Source: JAEYOM01 sp036260935
GTDB lineage: Bacteria > Bacillota > Clostridia > Acetivibrionales > DTU013
Reading direction: 5' to 3'
DNA: 64,000 bases
Assembly (NCBI GenBank): GCA_036260935.1
Contig: DATALQ010000002.1
Coordinates: forward strand, 60,159 to 124,158
Shown here piece after piece: positions 1-9,121 of this stretch. The notes under the pieces are model-generated. The model ran no database searches and was not told the origin of the DNA. It saw only the letters and a program-made list of their open reading frames with translations. Within the stretch, counting starts at the first letter, position 1. Every line of letters starts with the position of its first letter. A program made the position numbers and the translations under genes.

Positions 1-183
1 CCGGCGGATATACTCGAAAGGAGATAAATCCATTTCCGATTTGAACAGCCGTGCAGCGTGGTATTGCGAATATCCTGCCGCTTTGGCGACGTCGCTTGCG
101 GTGATTTCATCCTGCAGATGTGCATGAATGAACTCCCGTATCCGCTCTACTGCGACATCACCGTCGGTGTTTGCTTTCCTCAT
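1..183 (-). CDS. AraC-family transcriptional regulator, N-terminal fragment (runs off window)
   Basis: The minus strand encodes 61 residues from an ATG at 183-181 to the window edge. The visible part is an AraC/XylS DNA-binding domain at the very N-terminus: an ERIREFIHAHL helix, then ITASDVAKAAGYSQYHAARLF, the first helix-turn-helix, followed by the SPFEYIRR element. An AraC HTH at the N-terminus is typical of regulators that carry a C-terminal effector (GyrI-like) domain, but that part lies outside the window, so effector and target are unknown. The upstream sequence GGGGTTGAGAG could be a weak ribosome site. It is too short for most ORF callers because it is truncated. Confidence 0.8.
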   Translation of the reverse strand, partial: MRKANTDGDVAVERIREFIHAHLQDEITASDVAKAAGYSQYHAARLFKSEMDLSPFEYIRR

Positions 184-295
184 CGTCTCTCAACCCCTTA
201 TAACCAATTATCAGGGAAAACTATTTATTTTTCTTGACCTTAAATGCTGTGTATACTGAAGTTTACCATAGAACGCCCTTAGACTCAAACTTCCC

Positions 296-489
296 AACCA
301 CAGCAGTGGACGATACGGCATGGAGAATTGGAGTTCTACGTGGAACCTACAGGCTTCAAGAATACCGGCTTATTTCCGGAACAGGCGTCAATTGGAACAG
401 GATGGAGCAAAAAATAAAAAGTGCCGGCAGGAAAGGAAGTGTCCTGAATCTATTTGCCTACACGGGCGGTGCAACGATAGCGACGGCTC
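296..489 (+). pseudogene. Degraded partial copy of the downstream RNA methyltransferase gene
   Basis: About 190 bp match the intact methyltransferase gene at 2457-2647 at roughly 85-90% identity judged by eye. The match starts at CAGCAGTGGACGATACGG and ends in the SAM-binding motif I region (ACGGGCGG...GCAACGGCTC). Relative to the intact gene there is a one-base deletion near 386, so the reading frame is lost, and no start or remaining 3' half is present. The fragment lies upstream of the chemotaxis receptor while the intact gene lies downstream, so the receptor gene is bracketed by two copies of this segment. A short ORF through here (234-638) is only the shifted frame. Confidence 0.8.
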
Positions 490-583
490 GCAAGCCGATA
501 ATCTTATACATCGTCTACAAGCAAAAAAATGTCGAAAACTGTAAAAAGACTGTCGTATTTCGCTATATAAAAGAAGGAAATCC

Positions 584-592
584 TGTTATAAT
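584..592 (+). promoter_or_regulatory. Extended -10 promoter for the chemotaxis receptor
   Basis: TGTTATAAT is a perfect extended -10 (TGnTATAAT) about 95 bp before the receptor start. No convincing -35 is seen, which is common for extended -10 promoters. Confidence 0.4.
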
Positions 593-685
593 GTTGAATT
601 CTATAAAATATTCATCAGGTGCCTATATAATATTATAAATACTGGATTCTGCTCAGTATCATTATACGAATGGGGGAAATAGCAA

Positions 686-2173
686 ATGAAAATGGATTTA
701 AGCGGATTTGATTTACGAAAGGCTGATATCGTAAGTATTTGCATTATTCTGGCTGTAGCTGTGCTTTCAATAGCAGGCAGTTTTTTGACTGCCGGATTGA
801 AACAGGCAGTTTCAGACATGATACCCATACTCGTAATTTGCGTTATTGTTGTAGCTATATATTTTATTCCAATTGACAGCAGGATCAAAGGCGCTGTTTA
901 CAGTATTATAATCCTGGCTTACAGTTTGTTAGCTTTATACCAGGATCCTACGGATCAGACTTCAAGTTATACAATTGTTGCCTCCATAATAATTTTGGGT
1001 TTGTATTATTCGAAGAGGCTGTTGGGTTTATTCGCCGTCATAGTAAATGTCGTCCTGATAGTTTTGTTTTTCACAAATAATGTGATGTTATTTGGCCTTG
1101 AACGAGGTGGAAGATACCTTGTTATGATACTGGTTACAATTGATGGGATATTTTTAGCTCTTTATTTTATCAACAAGTGGGGACTCGAGATGATTGCAAA
1201 TGCCAACAGTAAGGAAAAAGAGGCAAAAAGGCTGCTTGATAAGCTTATGGCGACCATGGGGCAGTTAGAAAGCTCTTCTGAATTATTGAATAATAATGTT
1301 GCAGACCTTGACCATAATATGGGTGTAATAGTTCAATCCAGTTATGATACGACGGATGCGATGAATGAAATGGCAAAAGCGACACAAAAACAGGCTGAAA
1401 GCATTAATAATGTTAATGTTAATATGTCGGATGCCCTCAATGAAGTAAAAGCAACAAAGAAAATATCAGAGACAATCACTGTAAATTCAGAGTCAATATC
1501 TGCAAATGTAACTAAAAGTTCTGAAAAAATTAATACCATGTCTGTTCAGATGCAGGCAATCAATCAGGCTATCAGTACTGCATTGACTACAGTGAATGAG
1601 CTTGAGAACAATATCAGTGATATAAACAGGTTGCTTACTGATATAACCAACATAGCTGAACAGACGAATATGCTTGCACTCAATGCTGCCATAGAAGCAG
1701 CAAGAGCCGGAGAACAAGGGAAGGGCTTCTCCGTGGTTGCGGAAGAAGTAAGGAAACTGGCTGATCAAAGCTCGGTGATTGTAAATAATATAAATGCGAT
1801 AATCAAACAGATATCAGGGAAAGCGGTAATTGCGGTAAATACGGTAGGACAAGGAGAAAATGCGGTCGAGCATGGAAATATACTTATAGGAGAGCTGGCA
1901 AACTCTTTTACGGAAGTGCAATCGGTAATTGAATCGACTTTCGAGTCATTAAATACGGAAAACAAAATGATTGCCAATGTTTTGAATATCTTTACAAACG
2001 TGCAAAGTCAGGTAGGTGAAATTGCCTGCATTTCACAGGAAAATGCGGCTTCAAACGAGGAAGTGCTTGCTACTCTTGAGAATGAAAATAACGATATAGT
2101 TTCAATTAACAAGGCAATCAAGGAAATAAGGCAGCTTTCCGATACATTAAAAGTCACAGCGGTGAATCAATAA
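686..2173 (+). CDS. Methyl-accepting chemotaxis protein with six-helix membrane sensor region
   Basis: A membrane chemoreceptor of 495 residues that would signal to CheA/CheW. The N-terminal 170 residues are about six hydrophobic segments with only short loops, so it lacks a large extracellular ligand domain and may sense a membrane-borne or small signal. No clear HAMP domain is seen. Residues 195-495 form the long cytoplasmic helical hairpin; the conserved tip (IAEQTNMLALNAAIEAARAG and EVRKLADQSS) lies near 320-365. ATG 686 follows GGGGGAAAT. A paralogue of almost the same length and layout lies at 26918-28408. No che genes are nearby, so it is an orphan receptor. Confidence 0.93.
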   Translation: MKMDLSGFDLRKADIVSICIILAVAVLSIAGSFLTAGLKQAVSDMIPILVICVIVVAIYFIPIDSRIKGAVYSIIILAYSLLALYQDPTDQTSSYTIVASIIILGLYYSKRLLGLFAVIVNVVLIVLFFTNNVMLFGLERGGRYLVMILVTIDGIFLALYFINKWGLEMIANANSKEKEAKRLLDKLMATMGQLESSSELLNNNVADLDHNMGVIVQSSYDTTDAMNEMAKATQKQAESINNVNVNMSDALNEVKATKKISETITVNSESISANVTKSSEKINTMSVQMQAINQAISTALTTVNELENNISDINRLLTDITNIAEQTNMLALNAAIEAARAGEQGKGFSVVAEEVRKLADQSSVIVNNINAIIKQISGKAVIAVNTVGQGENAVEHGNILIGELANSFTEVQSVIESTFESLNTENKMIANVLNIFTNVQSQVGEIACISQENAASNEEVLATLENENNDIVSINKAIKEIRQLSDTLKVTAVNQ

Positions 2174-2240
2174 GAATTTATCCTGCCGTTATGATAAAAT
2201 TCATTTTAGTGGTAACAATATAAGACCCGGAGGATATGCG

Positions 2241-3104
2241 ATGCTGCTTGCAGATGACTGGAAAGATTATGAACTGATAGATACGGGCGGAGGAGAAAAA
2301 CTCGAACGCTGGGGGCAGTACACGCTCAGGAGGCCCGACCCTCAGGCCATATGGCCGATCACCGGCAATGAAAAAGCCTGGGCAAGGGCGGATGCCCATT
2401 ATCACAGGAGCAGCGGCGGCGGCGGAAACTGGGAATACCTGAAGAAGTTGCCCCAGCAGTGGACGATACGGCATGGAGAGCTGGAGTTCTACGTGGAGCC
2501 CACAGGCTTCAAGCACACAGGCTTATTTCCGGAGCAAGCCGTCAATTGGAACTGGATGGAGCAGAAAATAGAAGGCGCCGGCAGGAAAGTAAGCGTTCTG
2601 AACCTGTTTGCCTATACGGGCGGCGCAACGGTCGCAACGGCTCATGCAGGAGCTGAGGTTTGCCACGTGGATGCCGCAAAGGGTATGGTGGCGAGGGCAA
2701 AGGAGAACCTGACGCTTTCAAAGCTAGCGGACAAGCCCGTCCGTTTCATCGTGGACGATGTGGTCAAATTCGTGAACCGCGAAATCAGAAGAGATCGGAA
2801 ATATGACGCCGTCATAATGGATCCGCCTTCTTATGGCAGAGGCCCGAACGGCGAGCTTTGGAAAATAGAAGATGAATTGTTCGGCCTGATCGGCCTTTGC
2901 ATGGATGTTTTGACTCCGGAGCCCCTGTTTTTCCTGGTAAACTCCTATACTACAGGCCTTTCGCCTACAGTGATAGGCAATATGCTCAGACTCTCCGTAC
3001 AGAAAAAATACGGCGGTTCGGTAAATGCAGATGAAGTAGGCCTTCGTGCGACTGCGACGGGGCTTGTCCTGCCATGCGGCGCAGCCGGCAGGTGGGAGGC
3101 CTGA
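2241..3104 (+). CDS. Class I SAM-dependent methyltransferase, RlmI/RlmK-like (COG1092 type)
   Basis: A 287-residue predicted RNA (23S rRNA cytosine or guanine) methyltransferase. SAM-binding motif I is seen in VLNLFAYTGGATVATAHAG (about residues 120-138), the acidic motif II in VDAAKGMV, and the catalytic-type motif DPPSYGRG near residue 195. It lacks the PUA and THUMP domains of full RlmI and RlmK/L, so it belongs to the shorter standalone group. The start ATG 2241 follows CCGGAGGATATGCG. Part of this gene is duplicated and decayed at 296-489. It is followed by a pseudouridine synthase, so this is a small RNA-modification locus. The exact modified base cannot be told. Confidence 0.85.
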   Translation: MLLADDWKDYELIDTGGGEKLERWGQYTLRRPDPQAIWPITGNEKAWARADAHYHRSSGGGGNWEYLKKLPQQWTIRHGELEFYVEPTGFKHTGLFPEQAVNWNWMEQKIEGAGRKVSVLNLFAYTGGATVATAHAGAEVCHVDAAKGMVARAKENLTLSKLADKPVRFIVDDVVKFVNREIRRDRKYDAVIMDPPSYGRGPNGELWKIEDELFGLIGLCMDVLTPEPLFFLVNSYTTGLSPTVIGNMLRLSVQKKYGGSVNADEVGLRATATGLVLPCGAAGRWEA

Positions 3105-3185
3105 GCCGTCAGATGAGGTATGGGTCAAACTTGAGCCGTCAGAGGAAGCAGGAATGTCAAAATAAAGGCAATTCCCCGGTAGATT

Positions 3186-3872
3186 GTGAGTGAAATCATG
3201 TCAGATAGAATTGAAATCTTATACGAGGATAACCACGTGCTTGTCGTGGTAAAGCCCCAGAATATGCTGACGCAGGGCGATCAGACAGGGGATGAGAATC
3301 TTCTCGACATATTGAAGGAAGACCTGAAGGTAAGGTACAACAAACCCGGAAACGTCTGGCTTGGACTGGTACACAGGCTTGACCGCCCTGTCGGGGGGGC
3401 CATGGTATTTGCAAAGACGTCAAAAGCCGCATCAAGGCTTTCTGATCAGATACGCAGAAGAGAATTCGGCAAAACCTACCTGGCTGTGGTATACGGCGAT
3501 CCCGAACCGATATCCGGTACGCTTGTGCATTATCTCGACAAGGATGAAAAAACGAATACGGTCCATATAGTAAAGTCTTCCGATGAAGGTAAGAAGGCAG
3601 TCCTCGATTATGTGGTAAAGGACTCACGGGAAGGTTTTTCGCTTGTAGCCGTAAAACTGCATACGGGCAGGCCACACCAGATCCGAGTGCAGCTTTCAGC
3701 CATCGGACATCCTCTGTATGGCGACCAGAAGTACGGTGCTTCGCTTAACAAGCCGGGAATGCAGCTCGCGCTGTGGTCTGCAGAGGTGGGCTTCGAGCAC
3801 CCGACGCTGAAACAATACCTTTCATTCGATTCACAACCCCCTCATACATACCCATGGAATCTTTTCATGTAA
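3186..3872 (+). CDS. RluA-family RNA pseudouridine synthase
   Basis: It converts uridine to pseudouridine in rRNA or tRNA. The 228-residue protein holds the RluA-family active-site segment LVHRLDRPVGGAMVFAKT, with the catalytic aspartate in HRLDR near residue 65, and the late motif TGRPHQIRVQLSAIGHPLYGD. There is no N-terminal S4 domain, as in the shorter RluA/RluF-like enzymes of Firmicutes. The frame opens with GTG at 3186; an ATG at 3198 (MSDRIEIL) is an equally possible start, and neither has a strong ribosome site. Substrate position cannot be assigned. Confidence 0.88.
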   Translation: MSEIMSDRIEILYEDNHVLVVVKPQNMLTQGDQTGDENLLDILKEDLKVRYNKPGNVWLGLVHRLDRPVGGAMVFAKTSKAASRLSDQIRRREFGKTYLAVVYGDPEPISGTLVHYLDKDEKTNTVHIVKSSDEGKKAVLDYVVKDSREGFSLVAVKLHTGRPHQIRVQLSAIGHPLYGDQKYGASLNKPGMQLALWSAEVGFEHPTLKQYLSFDSQPPHTYPWNLFM

Positions 3873-3997
3873 GCTCAAAAGGCGGGTTTCAATATGACAT
3901 ACTCTTGTCGGGTTACTTGGATTATACTGATTTCATAAGCACAACAGGCTCTTATTAAAACAGTATTGCGTTTCCAGATCGGAAAGGTATCGGAATT

Positions 3998-4882
3998 ATG
4001 AGATTCATCCCCGCAAAGACGATCATATCGGGCTATGCGGCCAATAACAGCTGGTTTGGCTGCAACTACAACATGAATATTTACAAGGGCTGCCATCACG
4101 GCTGCATTTACTGTGACAGCCGCAGCGAATGCTACCGTGTCGAGAATTTCGACGAGGTGAGGGCAAAGGAAAATGCCCTGGTACTGATCGAAAGCGAGCT
4201 TAAGTCCAAGCGGAGAACCGGAGTAATTGGCACGGGCGCAATGAGTGACCCTTACAACAGGTTTGAAGAGAGCTACCGCCTGACGCGCGGCGCGCTGGAA
4301 TTGATCGATGCCTACAGGTTCGGCGTTGCGATTGCCACAAAAAGCGATCTTATCGCCCGAGATGCAGATGTCCTGGAAAGTATAGGATCACATTCTCCCG
4401 TACTGGCAAAAATAACTGTTACCACCTGCGACGATTCTCTCTGCAAGAAGGTGGAACCTAATGCGCCGCTTTCATCCGCCAGATTTGCGGCAATAAAGGA
4501 ACTGTCGGCGCGCGGCATATTCGCCGGCATACTCATGATGCCAGTGCTGCCTTTTATAGAAGACGCCCCGGAAAATGTCGCAGGCATTGTCGAACGTGCC
4601 GCAGAATGCGACGCCAGATTCATATATCCGGCGTTCGGCGTAACTCTGAGACAGAACCAGAGGGATTATTTCTTCGAAAAGCTTGATGCAGCATTTCCCG
4701 GGATAAAGCTAAAGTATATCAAACAATTCGGGAACTCTTATCGCTGCAGCTCACCCAGAGCTGCGGAACTAATGCGGCTGTTCCGGAGTGAATGTGACAA
4801 ATACGGTCTGCTCTATGAAATGGAGGATATTATCAGCGCCTACAGAAACGGCTATGAAGGTTTACAAATGTCGTTTTTGTAA
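3998..4882 (+). CDS. SPL-family radical SAM protein
   Basis: A 294-residue radical SAM enzyme. The iron-sulfur cluster motif is C32-X3-C36-X2-C39 (GCHHGCIYCDS), and the start MRFIPAKTIISGY resembles the spore photoproduct lyase-like family that carries a pattern ending in NxYxGCxHGCxYC. The later IGTGAMSDPYN segment is also typical. True SplB repairs the spore photoproduct; this group is wider and mostly uncharacterised, so DNA repair is only possible. ATG 3998 follows GGAAAGGTATCGGA. It stands alone between a pseudouridine synthase and a membrane-protein pair. Confidence 0.85.
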   Translation: MRFIPAKTIISGYAANNSWFGCNYNMNIYKGCHHGCIYCDSRSECYRVENFDEVRAKENALVLIESELKSKRRTGVIGTGAMSDPYNRFEESYRLTRGALELIDAYRFGVAIATKSDLIARDADVLESIGSHSPVLAKITVTTCDDSLCKKVEPNAPLSSARFAAIKELSARGIFAGILMMPVLPFIEDAPENVAGIVERAAECDARFIYPAFGVTLRQNQRDYFFEKLDAAFPGIKLKYIKQFGNSYRCSSPRAAELMRLFRSECDKYGLLYEMEDIISAYRNGYEGLQMSFL

Positions 4883-5032
4883 AGGTGCAAAAGAAGTGCC
4901 AGGACATAATCTTGGTATCTCTAATATTTTCCTGATCTCATTAATATGTTTCAATATAAAAGATTCTTATGTATAATAAAACGTGCAGGACAAATATATA
5001 ACAAAAGTGAATATTGGACCTGGGGGTGACGA

Positions 5033-5776
5033 ATGGGGATAAATGCTGACAAGGCCGGCACCGTCCGTTTATTGGGCCTGATAGGTATTATAGGTGTAAT
5101 TTTGACGATAGCGAGCGATCTGGTCCTGCTGGGCAGACCTGATACAGGTTATTCGTTTTTTGAACTCGGTACTTCAAGTATGGCCGGGATAGAGAAGTGG
5201 AGGATAACGACAGGCACGTTCGCAGGGGTTTTTATGCTCCCGTTCCAGATGGCAGGTTTGATATCACTGTACCATGGCCTGAGACCTTCGGGAAAAGTCC
5301 TGCCGACGGCAATGCTGCTGATATCGGCGCATGCGTTGATGATGGGTGTGGCCTTCCATGGATCGTATGCTTTCATAGCAAGCGGCTGGAAACTGTTTGA
5401 TGCTGCCGGTCCGGGAAATAAAGCCGTATCCGGACTGATATCGGATTTCGATTTTTACTGGAAGCTTATTATCGGGATAATGGTTTCTGAACTGATCATA
5501 AGCTCTGCTTTATTTATATTGCTTGTACTTAAGGGGAAAACGCTGTATCCTAAATGGATGGCGGTTTTTAACCCGCTTTGTGTAACAGCGCTGATGAGCC
5601 TTGTGATCCTTGTGATACCTTCGCCCGTCGGCGGTTTCGTCGGTCCGACCGTACTGAACTTGTCAACGCTGATCTTCTTTGTGTTGTCTACGGCTTTGAT
5701 TTATAAAAAACTGAAACTACAGGAAAAACGGCATGAATATAAACTTGGGAACGAAGCTCAACAACGTACTATTTGA
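5033..5776 (+). CDS. Multi-pass membrane protein of unknown function
   Basis: A 247-residue hydrophobic protein with about six to seven predicted membrane segments (for example LLGLIGIIGVILTIASDLVL near the start). A polar stretch, LGRPDTGYSFFELGTSSMAG, lies after the first segment. I recognise a general resemblance to small clostridial membrane proteins of the DUF6796 type, but no catalytic motif. ATG 5033 follows TGGGGGTGACGA. Its last 44 bases overlap the start of the MFS transporter gene in another frame, which suggests translational coupling and a shared role at the membrane. Function is not known. Confidence 0.7.
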   Translation: MGINADKAGTVRLLGLIGIIGVILTIASDLVLLGRPDTGYSFFELGTSSMAGIEKWRITTGTFAGVFMLPFQMAGLISLYHGLRPSGKVLPTAMLLISAHALMMGVAFHGSYAFIASGWKLFDAAGPGNKAVSGLISDFDFYWKLIIGIMVSELIISSALFILLVLKGKTLYPKWMAVFNPLCVTALMSLVILVIPSPVGGFVGPTVLNLSTLIFFVLSTALIYKKLKLQEKRHEYKLGNEAQQRTI

Positions 5777-7055
5777 AGCCAGACCATCAACTGAACAGGA
5801 TTTTGAACACAGCAGGAGAATGTCGATATACGAGGGCTGTGCCGCACGTGCGATATTCAATTTTACCAGCGGCGCCTTTCTTGCGGGCTATGCGAACTAT
5901 CTGGGCGCGGATGATTCATTCAACGGTATCATAGGCGCTATACCGGTACTTGCCGGCATAATGTCGCTGCTTTCACCGCTGTATTTTGAAAAAAGGGACA
6001 GAAGAAAGCCGCTGGTCACCCTTCTGAACTTCCTGCACAGGTTTATTCTCGGTCTTATGGTACTTATACCGCTCATAGCATCCGGCAAAAGCGCTAGACT
6101 CGCTTTGGTAGCCGTCTTTTATCTTGTCGCCTATATGGCCATATCCTTCGCCAACCCGGCGGGAAGCGCAATACTGATAGATCTGACTCCGGAAAACATA
6201 CGGGGCAGGTATTTCAGCAAAAAAGAATCATATTTTCTAGCTGTCGGCACATTGCTGACACTTGCGCTGGGACCGGTAATGGATGCGTACAAGGCCGGCG
6301 GCAATGAATACGGCGGTTTCGTCGTAATGTTTTCCGTAGTCCTGCTGCTTTCCTTCGCCAACGGATATTTCTGGCTGAAGATAAAGGAGCCTGACAGGGT
6401 TAAAAGCAAAACTGTTTTCAAACTCAGGCAGATAGTCACTATGCCTTTGAAAAACACAGGTTTCAGAAAAATCATAGTATTTTTTATTCTTTATAACATC
6501 GGACTTCAGGTAGGCGGCCCATTCTTTTCGATATATATGGTAACAGGGCTGAAACTGAACTACACCTATATAATGGTCATGGGGATGCTGTTTACGATAG
6601 TCGATGTGATACTTGTAAGGGTGTGGGGCAGGATCGCCGACAAAAAGTCATGGAACTTCGTGCTGACATATTCAATCCTGACTTTAGGCATCGCACACTT
6701 CAGCTGGTTTTTTGTGAACAGCTCGACGGCGTACATAATGGTGCCGCTGCTGCATATCGCAAGTGGTGTGGGCTGGGCAGGGCTTGGTATTTCGACCTTC
6801 AACATTCAGTTCATCTACTCGCCTGCCGACGGAAATACCGTATACATCGGCTTTAACGCGGCTCTCGGCGGCCTGATGGGGTTCCTGGGTACGGTGGCCG
6901 GTTCTGTGCTGCTTGTAGCACTGCAAAGCATGGGAATGAACATATCCGGCTTCAGTATCGGCGGAATGCAGGTGCTGTTCCTTATTTCAGGTTCCATACT
7001 GATGTTGAGCAGCGCATACTCACACTTCTTCATCAAGCCGCTCGCTCAGGAATAA
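5733..7055 (+). CDS. Major facilitator superfamily transporter
   Basis: A 440-residue membrane transporter with about 12 predicted helices. The segment YFEKRDRRKPL between helices 2 and 3 corresponds to the MFS loop, and the second half repeats the pattern at RVWGRIADKKSW. A cytoplasmic N-terminus of 35 residues precedes the first helix. The ATG lies 44 bp inside the preceding membrane-protein gene and is preceded by ACAGGAAAAACGGC, so expression is probably coupled. The substrate cannot be read from the sequence. A distant relative lies at 45768-47087. Confidence 0.9.
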   Translation: MNINLGTKLNNVLFEARPSTEQDFEHSRRMSIYEGCAARAIFNFTSGAFLAGYANYLGADDSFNGIIGAIPVLAGIMSLLSPLYFEKRDRRKPLVTLLNFLHRFILGLMVLIPLIASGKSARLALVAVFYLVAYMAISFANPAGSAILIDLTPENIRGRYFSKKESYFLAVGTLLTLALGPVMDAYKAGGNEYGGFVVMFSVVLLLSFANGYFWLKIKEPDRVKSKTVFKLRQIVTMPLKNTGFRKIIVFFILYNIGLQVGGPFFSIYMVTGLKLNYTYIMVMGMLFTIVDVILVRVWGRIADKKSWNFVLTYSILTLGIAHFSWFFVNSSTAYIMVPLLHIASGVGWAGLGISTFNIQFIYSPADGNTVYIGFNAALGGLMGFLGTVAGSVLLVALQSMGMNISGFSIGGMQVLFLISGSILMLSSAYSHFFIKPLAQE

Positions 7056-7061
7056 ACCATA

Positions 7062-7097
7062 ATAAAAACTCCCAGCCTTTGAATGGCACAGGAGTTT
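7062..7097 (-). terminator. Terminator for the TPR gene (minus strand)
   Basis: Read on the minus strand, AAACTCC ... GGAGTTTTTATT forms a stem with a 3' T-run just past the stop of the TPR gene. On the plus strand there is no T-run, so it serves mainly the minus-strand gene. Confidence 0.55.
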
Positions 7098-7147
7098 AGG
7101 TACGGGTCAAAGATGGGCATCCCGGCTTGGATATGGTGTTGGGCTGT

Positions 7148-7966
7148 CTACTGGCCGGCTTCAACTTCCTTGATCTTCGCTTCGATTTCCTCGCGGCTGA
7201 TCGTACTTAAGAATGTAAATTTATAATCGAGAGCCTTTTTCATGTAATCGAGAGCTTCGTCCCTGTGTCCCGTTGCAAGCAGCAGCAGGCTGTAGCTGTA
7301 ATAGGGCTCGGGAAAGCGCGGCGCTTTCTCTATCAGCGGTTTATAGATCTCGTTCGCCTTGTCGTACATCCCGAGCAGGTAGTAATTCTGTCCGAGATTG
7401 TCCTGTATGATCTTATCCGAGGAGTTGTAGCTGTACGCTTCCAGGTTGAACTGAAGGGCTTTTTCGAGATCTCCCTTCAATATGAGCAGGTAGCCCAGAC
7501 TTCCATATACGGAGGTTGTTTTATAGACCTGAATGACTTCCTCCAGCATTTCGACAGCTTTATCGACCTTGCCCTTTTTCCATAATACAAGTGCCATTAT
7601 GGACTTGATGTAGGGCAGATCCGGACTGTTCTGATTGTTTTTCAGGATCTGCTTCATTGTATCGTCGGCCTTTTCCAATTCGCCGCTTTTCAAAAGTATG
7701 TATGCGTAAGATACCGATGTCCGGACGCTGGCCTTTTTGGTTGCGAAAGCCTTTCCAAACCATTTGACGGCTTCGTCGGTCATGCCCTGGGAGTATGCTT
7801 TGCTGCCCTTCATACTGTATATTATCGGCCTTGACAGCCAGGCTAACGCCGCAACATATACGGCGCCGGCCAAAACTCCAAGCCACGTATTAGTTAACCA
7901 GGCTACGAATATCAGTATTACAGGCAATATAAATCCTATCAGGAATTTTTTCAATGTGTTGTTCAT
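7148..7966 (-). CDS. Membrane-anchored tetratricopeptide-repeat protein
   Basis: A 272-residue protein with two adjacent hydrophobic helices at residues 8-48 (FLIGFILPVILIFVAWL and the following segment) and then a string of TPR units from about residue 62 to 265 (for example AVKWFGKAFATKKASVRT, KALQFNLEAYSYNSSDKI, EALDYMKKALDYKF). It would be a cytoplasmic-membrane scaffold that binds a protein partner. Start ATG is preceded by GACGGAGGTCAAGA, a strong ribosome site. It stands alone and converges with the MFS gene. No partner can be deduced from the neighbours. Confidence 0.85.
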   Translation of the reverse strand: MNNTLKKFLIGFILPVILIFVAWLTNTWLGVLAGAVYVAALAWLSRPIIYSMKGSKAYSQGMTDEAVKWFGKAFATKKASVRTSVSYAYILLKSGELEKADDTMKQILKNNQNSPDLPYIKSIMALVLWKKGKVDKAVEMLEEVIQVYKTTSVYGSLGYLLILKGDLEKALQFNLEAYSYNSSDKIIQDNLGQNYYLLGMYDKANEIYKPLIEKAPRFPEPYYSYSLLLLATGHRDEALDYMKKALDYKFTFLSTISREEIEAKIKEVEAGQ

Positions 7967-8178
7967 TCTTGACCTCCGTCATTGAAGGAATAGGTTTGAC
8001 GTCTCAATTATAAACCAATGCAGGATATAAATGCAAACGGACCTTGGTACTGTCAGTCTGGATAACGGAGCTCTGGATAACGGATCAGGCAGGATATAAA
8101 AAGTATTTACCTGGCTTGTGTTTCCATATATAATGTTGTTGATTCGGTTCGATGGAAATACCGCAGCGGGAGGATGTC

Positions 8179-8559
8179 ATGGATGAACTATTTATAACAA
8201 TTTGTGTCATAGGCTTTACGTTAACAGTCTTGAGTCCATATTTTTTCAATAAGTATACCAAATTCAAGCTTGAATTAGAAAAGATGAGACTGGATTCAGA
8301 GCTTAAAAAGGAAGCAATCCGCGCAAAAAACCAGTTTGAGATTGAAAAGTATTTTGCGGAAGAACAATTGAAGGCAGGTAAATCGCAGGAGAAACAGGAA
8401 AATTACAATTCCGCTGCCGTTGTCGAAAGGTCTGCGGCAACCGGAACAGGTGCTGTTGAAGGTACAGCAGCGGCTGCCGTACCGCAAGCTCGGACGTATG
8501 AGAACATACAGGATACGGAGCTTTCGGCTGATCGGGGCAGGGAGAAACTCAGGTATTAA
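8179..8559 (+). CDS. Small single-pass membrane protein with coiled coil
   Basis: 126 residues from ATG 8179, chosen because GGGAGGATGTC lies directly before it; an in-frame ATG at 8152 has no ribosome site. One membrane helix (LFITICVIGFTLTVLSPYFF) is followed by a charged, probably coiled-coil segment (ELEKMRLDSELKKEAIRAK) and an Ala-rich tail. No family is recognised; the layout resembles small phage-shock-like or divisome-associated membrane proteins, but this is only architecture. It lies just before the pheS leader. Confidence 0.6.
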   Translation: MDELFITICVIGFTLTVLSPYFFNKYTKFKLELEKMRLDSELKKEAIRAKNQFEIEKYFAEEQLKAGKSQEKQENYNSAAVVERSAATGTGAVEGTAAAAVPQARTYENIQDTELSADRGREKLRY

Positions 8560-8567
8560 AATTTATA

Positions 8568-8597
8568 TTGTATAGACAATAAAACGTGTGGTATAAT
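8568..8597 (+). promoter_or_regulatory. Promoter for the T-box/pheST transcript
   Basis: TATAAT at 8592-8597 with a weak -35 TTGTAT at 8568-8573, spacer 18. It sits about 45 bp before the T-box aptamer, as expected. Confidence 0.55.
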
Positions 8598-8639
8598 ATT
8601 ATGCAATTAAACCAAGCGACATTTACCATTTAAATGTGC

Positions 8640-8997
8640 GCGAACAAAGCCATGAAAGAGGAAAGTAACCGGAACGGACTTTAAAGAGAGGAGCTGCCAC
8701 GGCTGAAAGCATCTCCAATGTACATACCGGCGAAGTTCCCTCCGGAGCTGCATCCTGAAATTGTAGCCTGATGGCCGGAACGAAGCATGAATAAGGCTTC
8801 GCAGCGGTCGGCGGTATGATAGTAGGAGATGCCGGTGCCTGACCGTTAATGTACAGGACGCAATAAACCGAAATTCGTATATAACTGCGATATGAGGTCG
8901 TTGCGATCAAGAGTCCGCTTTTACATAGCGGAAATTTGGGTGGTACCGCGGAGTTTACAAGCCTTCGTCCCTGATATGGGGATGGAGGCTTTTTTGC
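8640..8997 (+). promoter_or_regulatory. T-box riboswitch, Phe-specific (specifier UUC), with terminator
   Basis: A T-box leader senses uncharged tRNA and allows read-through of a terminator. The AGAGAG motif of Stem I lies near 8684-8690, followed by GCTGCC...GGCTGAAAGC. The specifier loop reads GCGAAGTTCCC, placing the codon TTC (Phe) at 8736-8738. The diagnostic T-box sequence GGGTGGTACCGCGG is at 8939-8952, and the terminator arms AAGCCTTCGTCCC / GGGGATGGAGGCTTTTTT are at 8960-8997. The specifier matches the downstream genes, pheS and pheT. Confidence 0.95.
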
Positions 8998-9121
8998 GTT
9001 TATGAATCCGTGGCGATCGATAAAAAGCGGCCGGTTCCAGTGGCTGTGGGACGAAGCTAAGAAAAGCGATAAAACTGAAAAATAGCGATAAAAGTGAAGC
9101 ATTATAGAGGGAGGATGCATT

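Noticed and set aside
234..638. 134-codon ORF near the left edge
   Set aside because: It reads a frame-shifted methyltransferase remnant plus AT-rich spacer and is better called a pseudogene.
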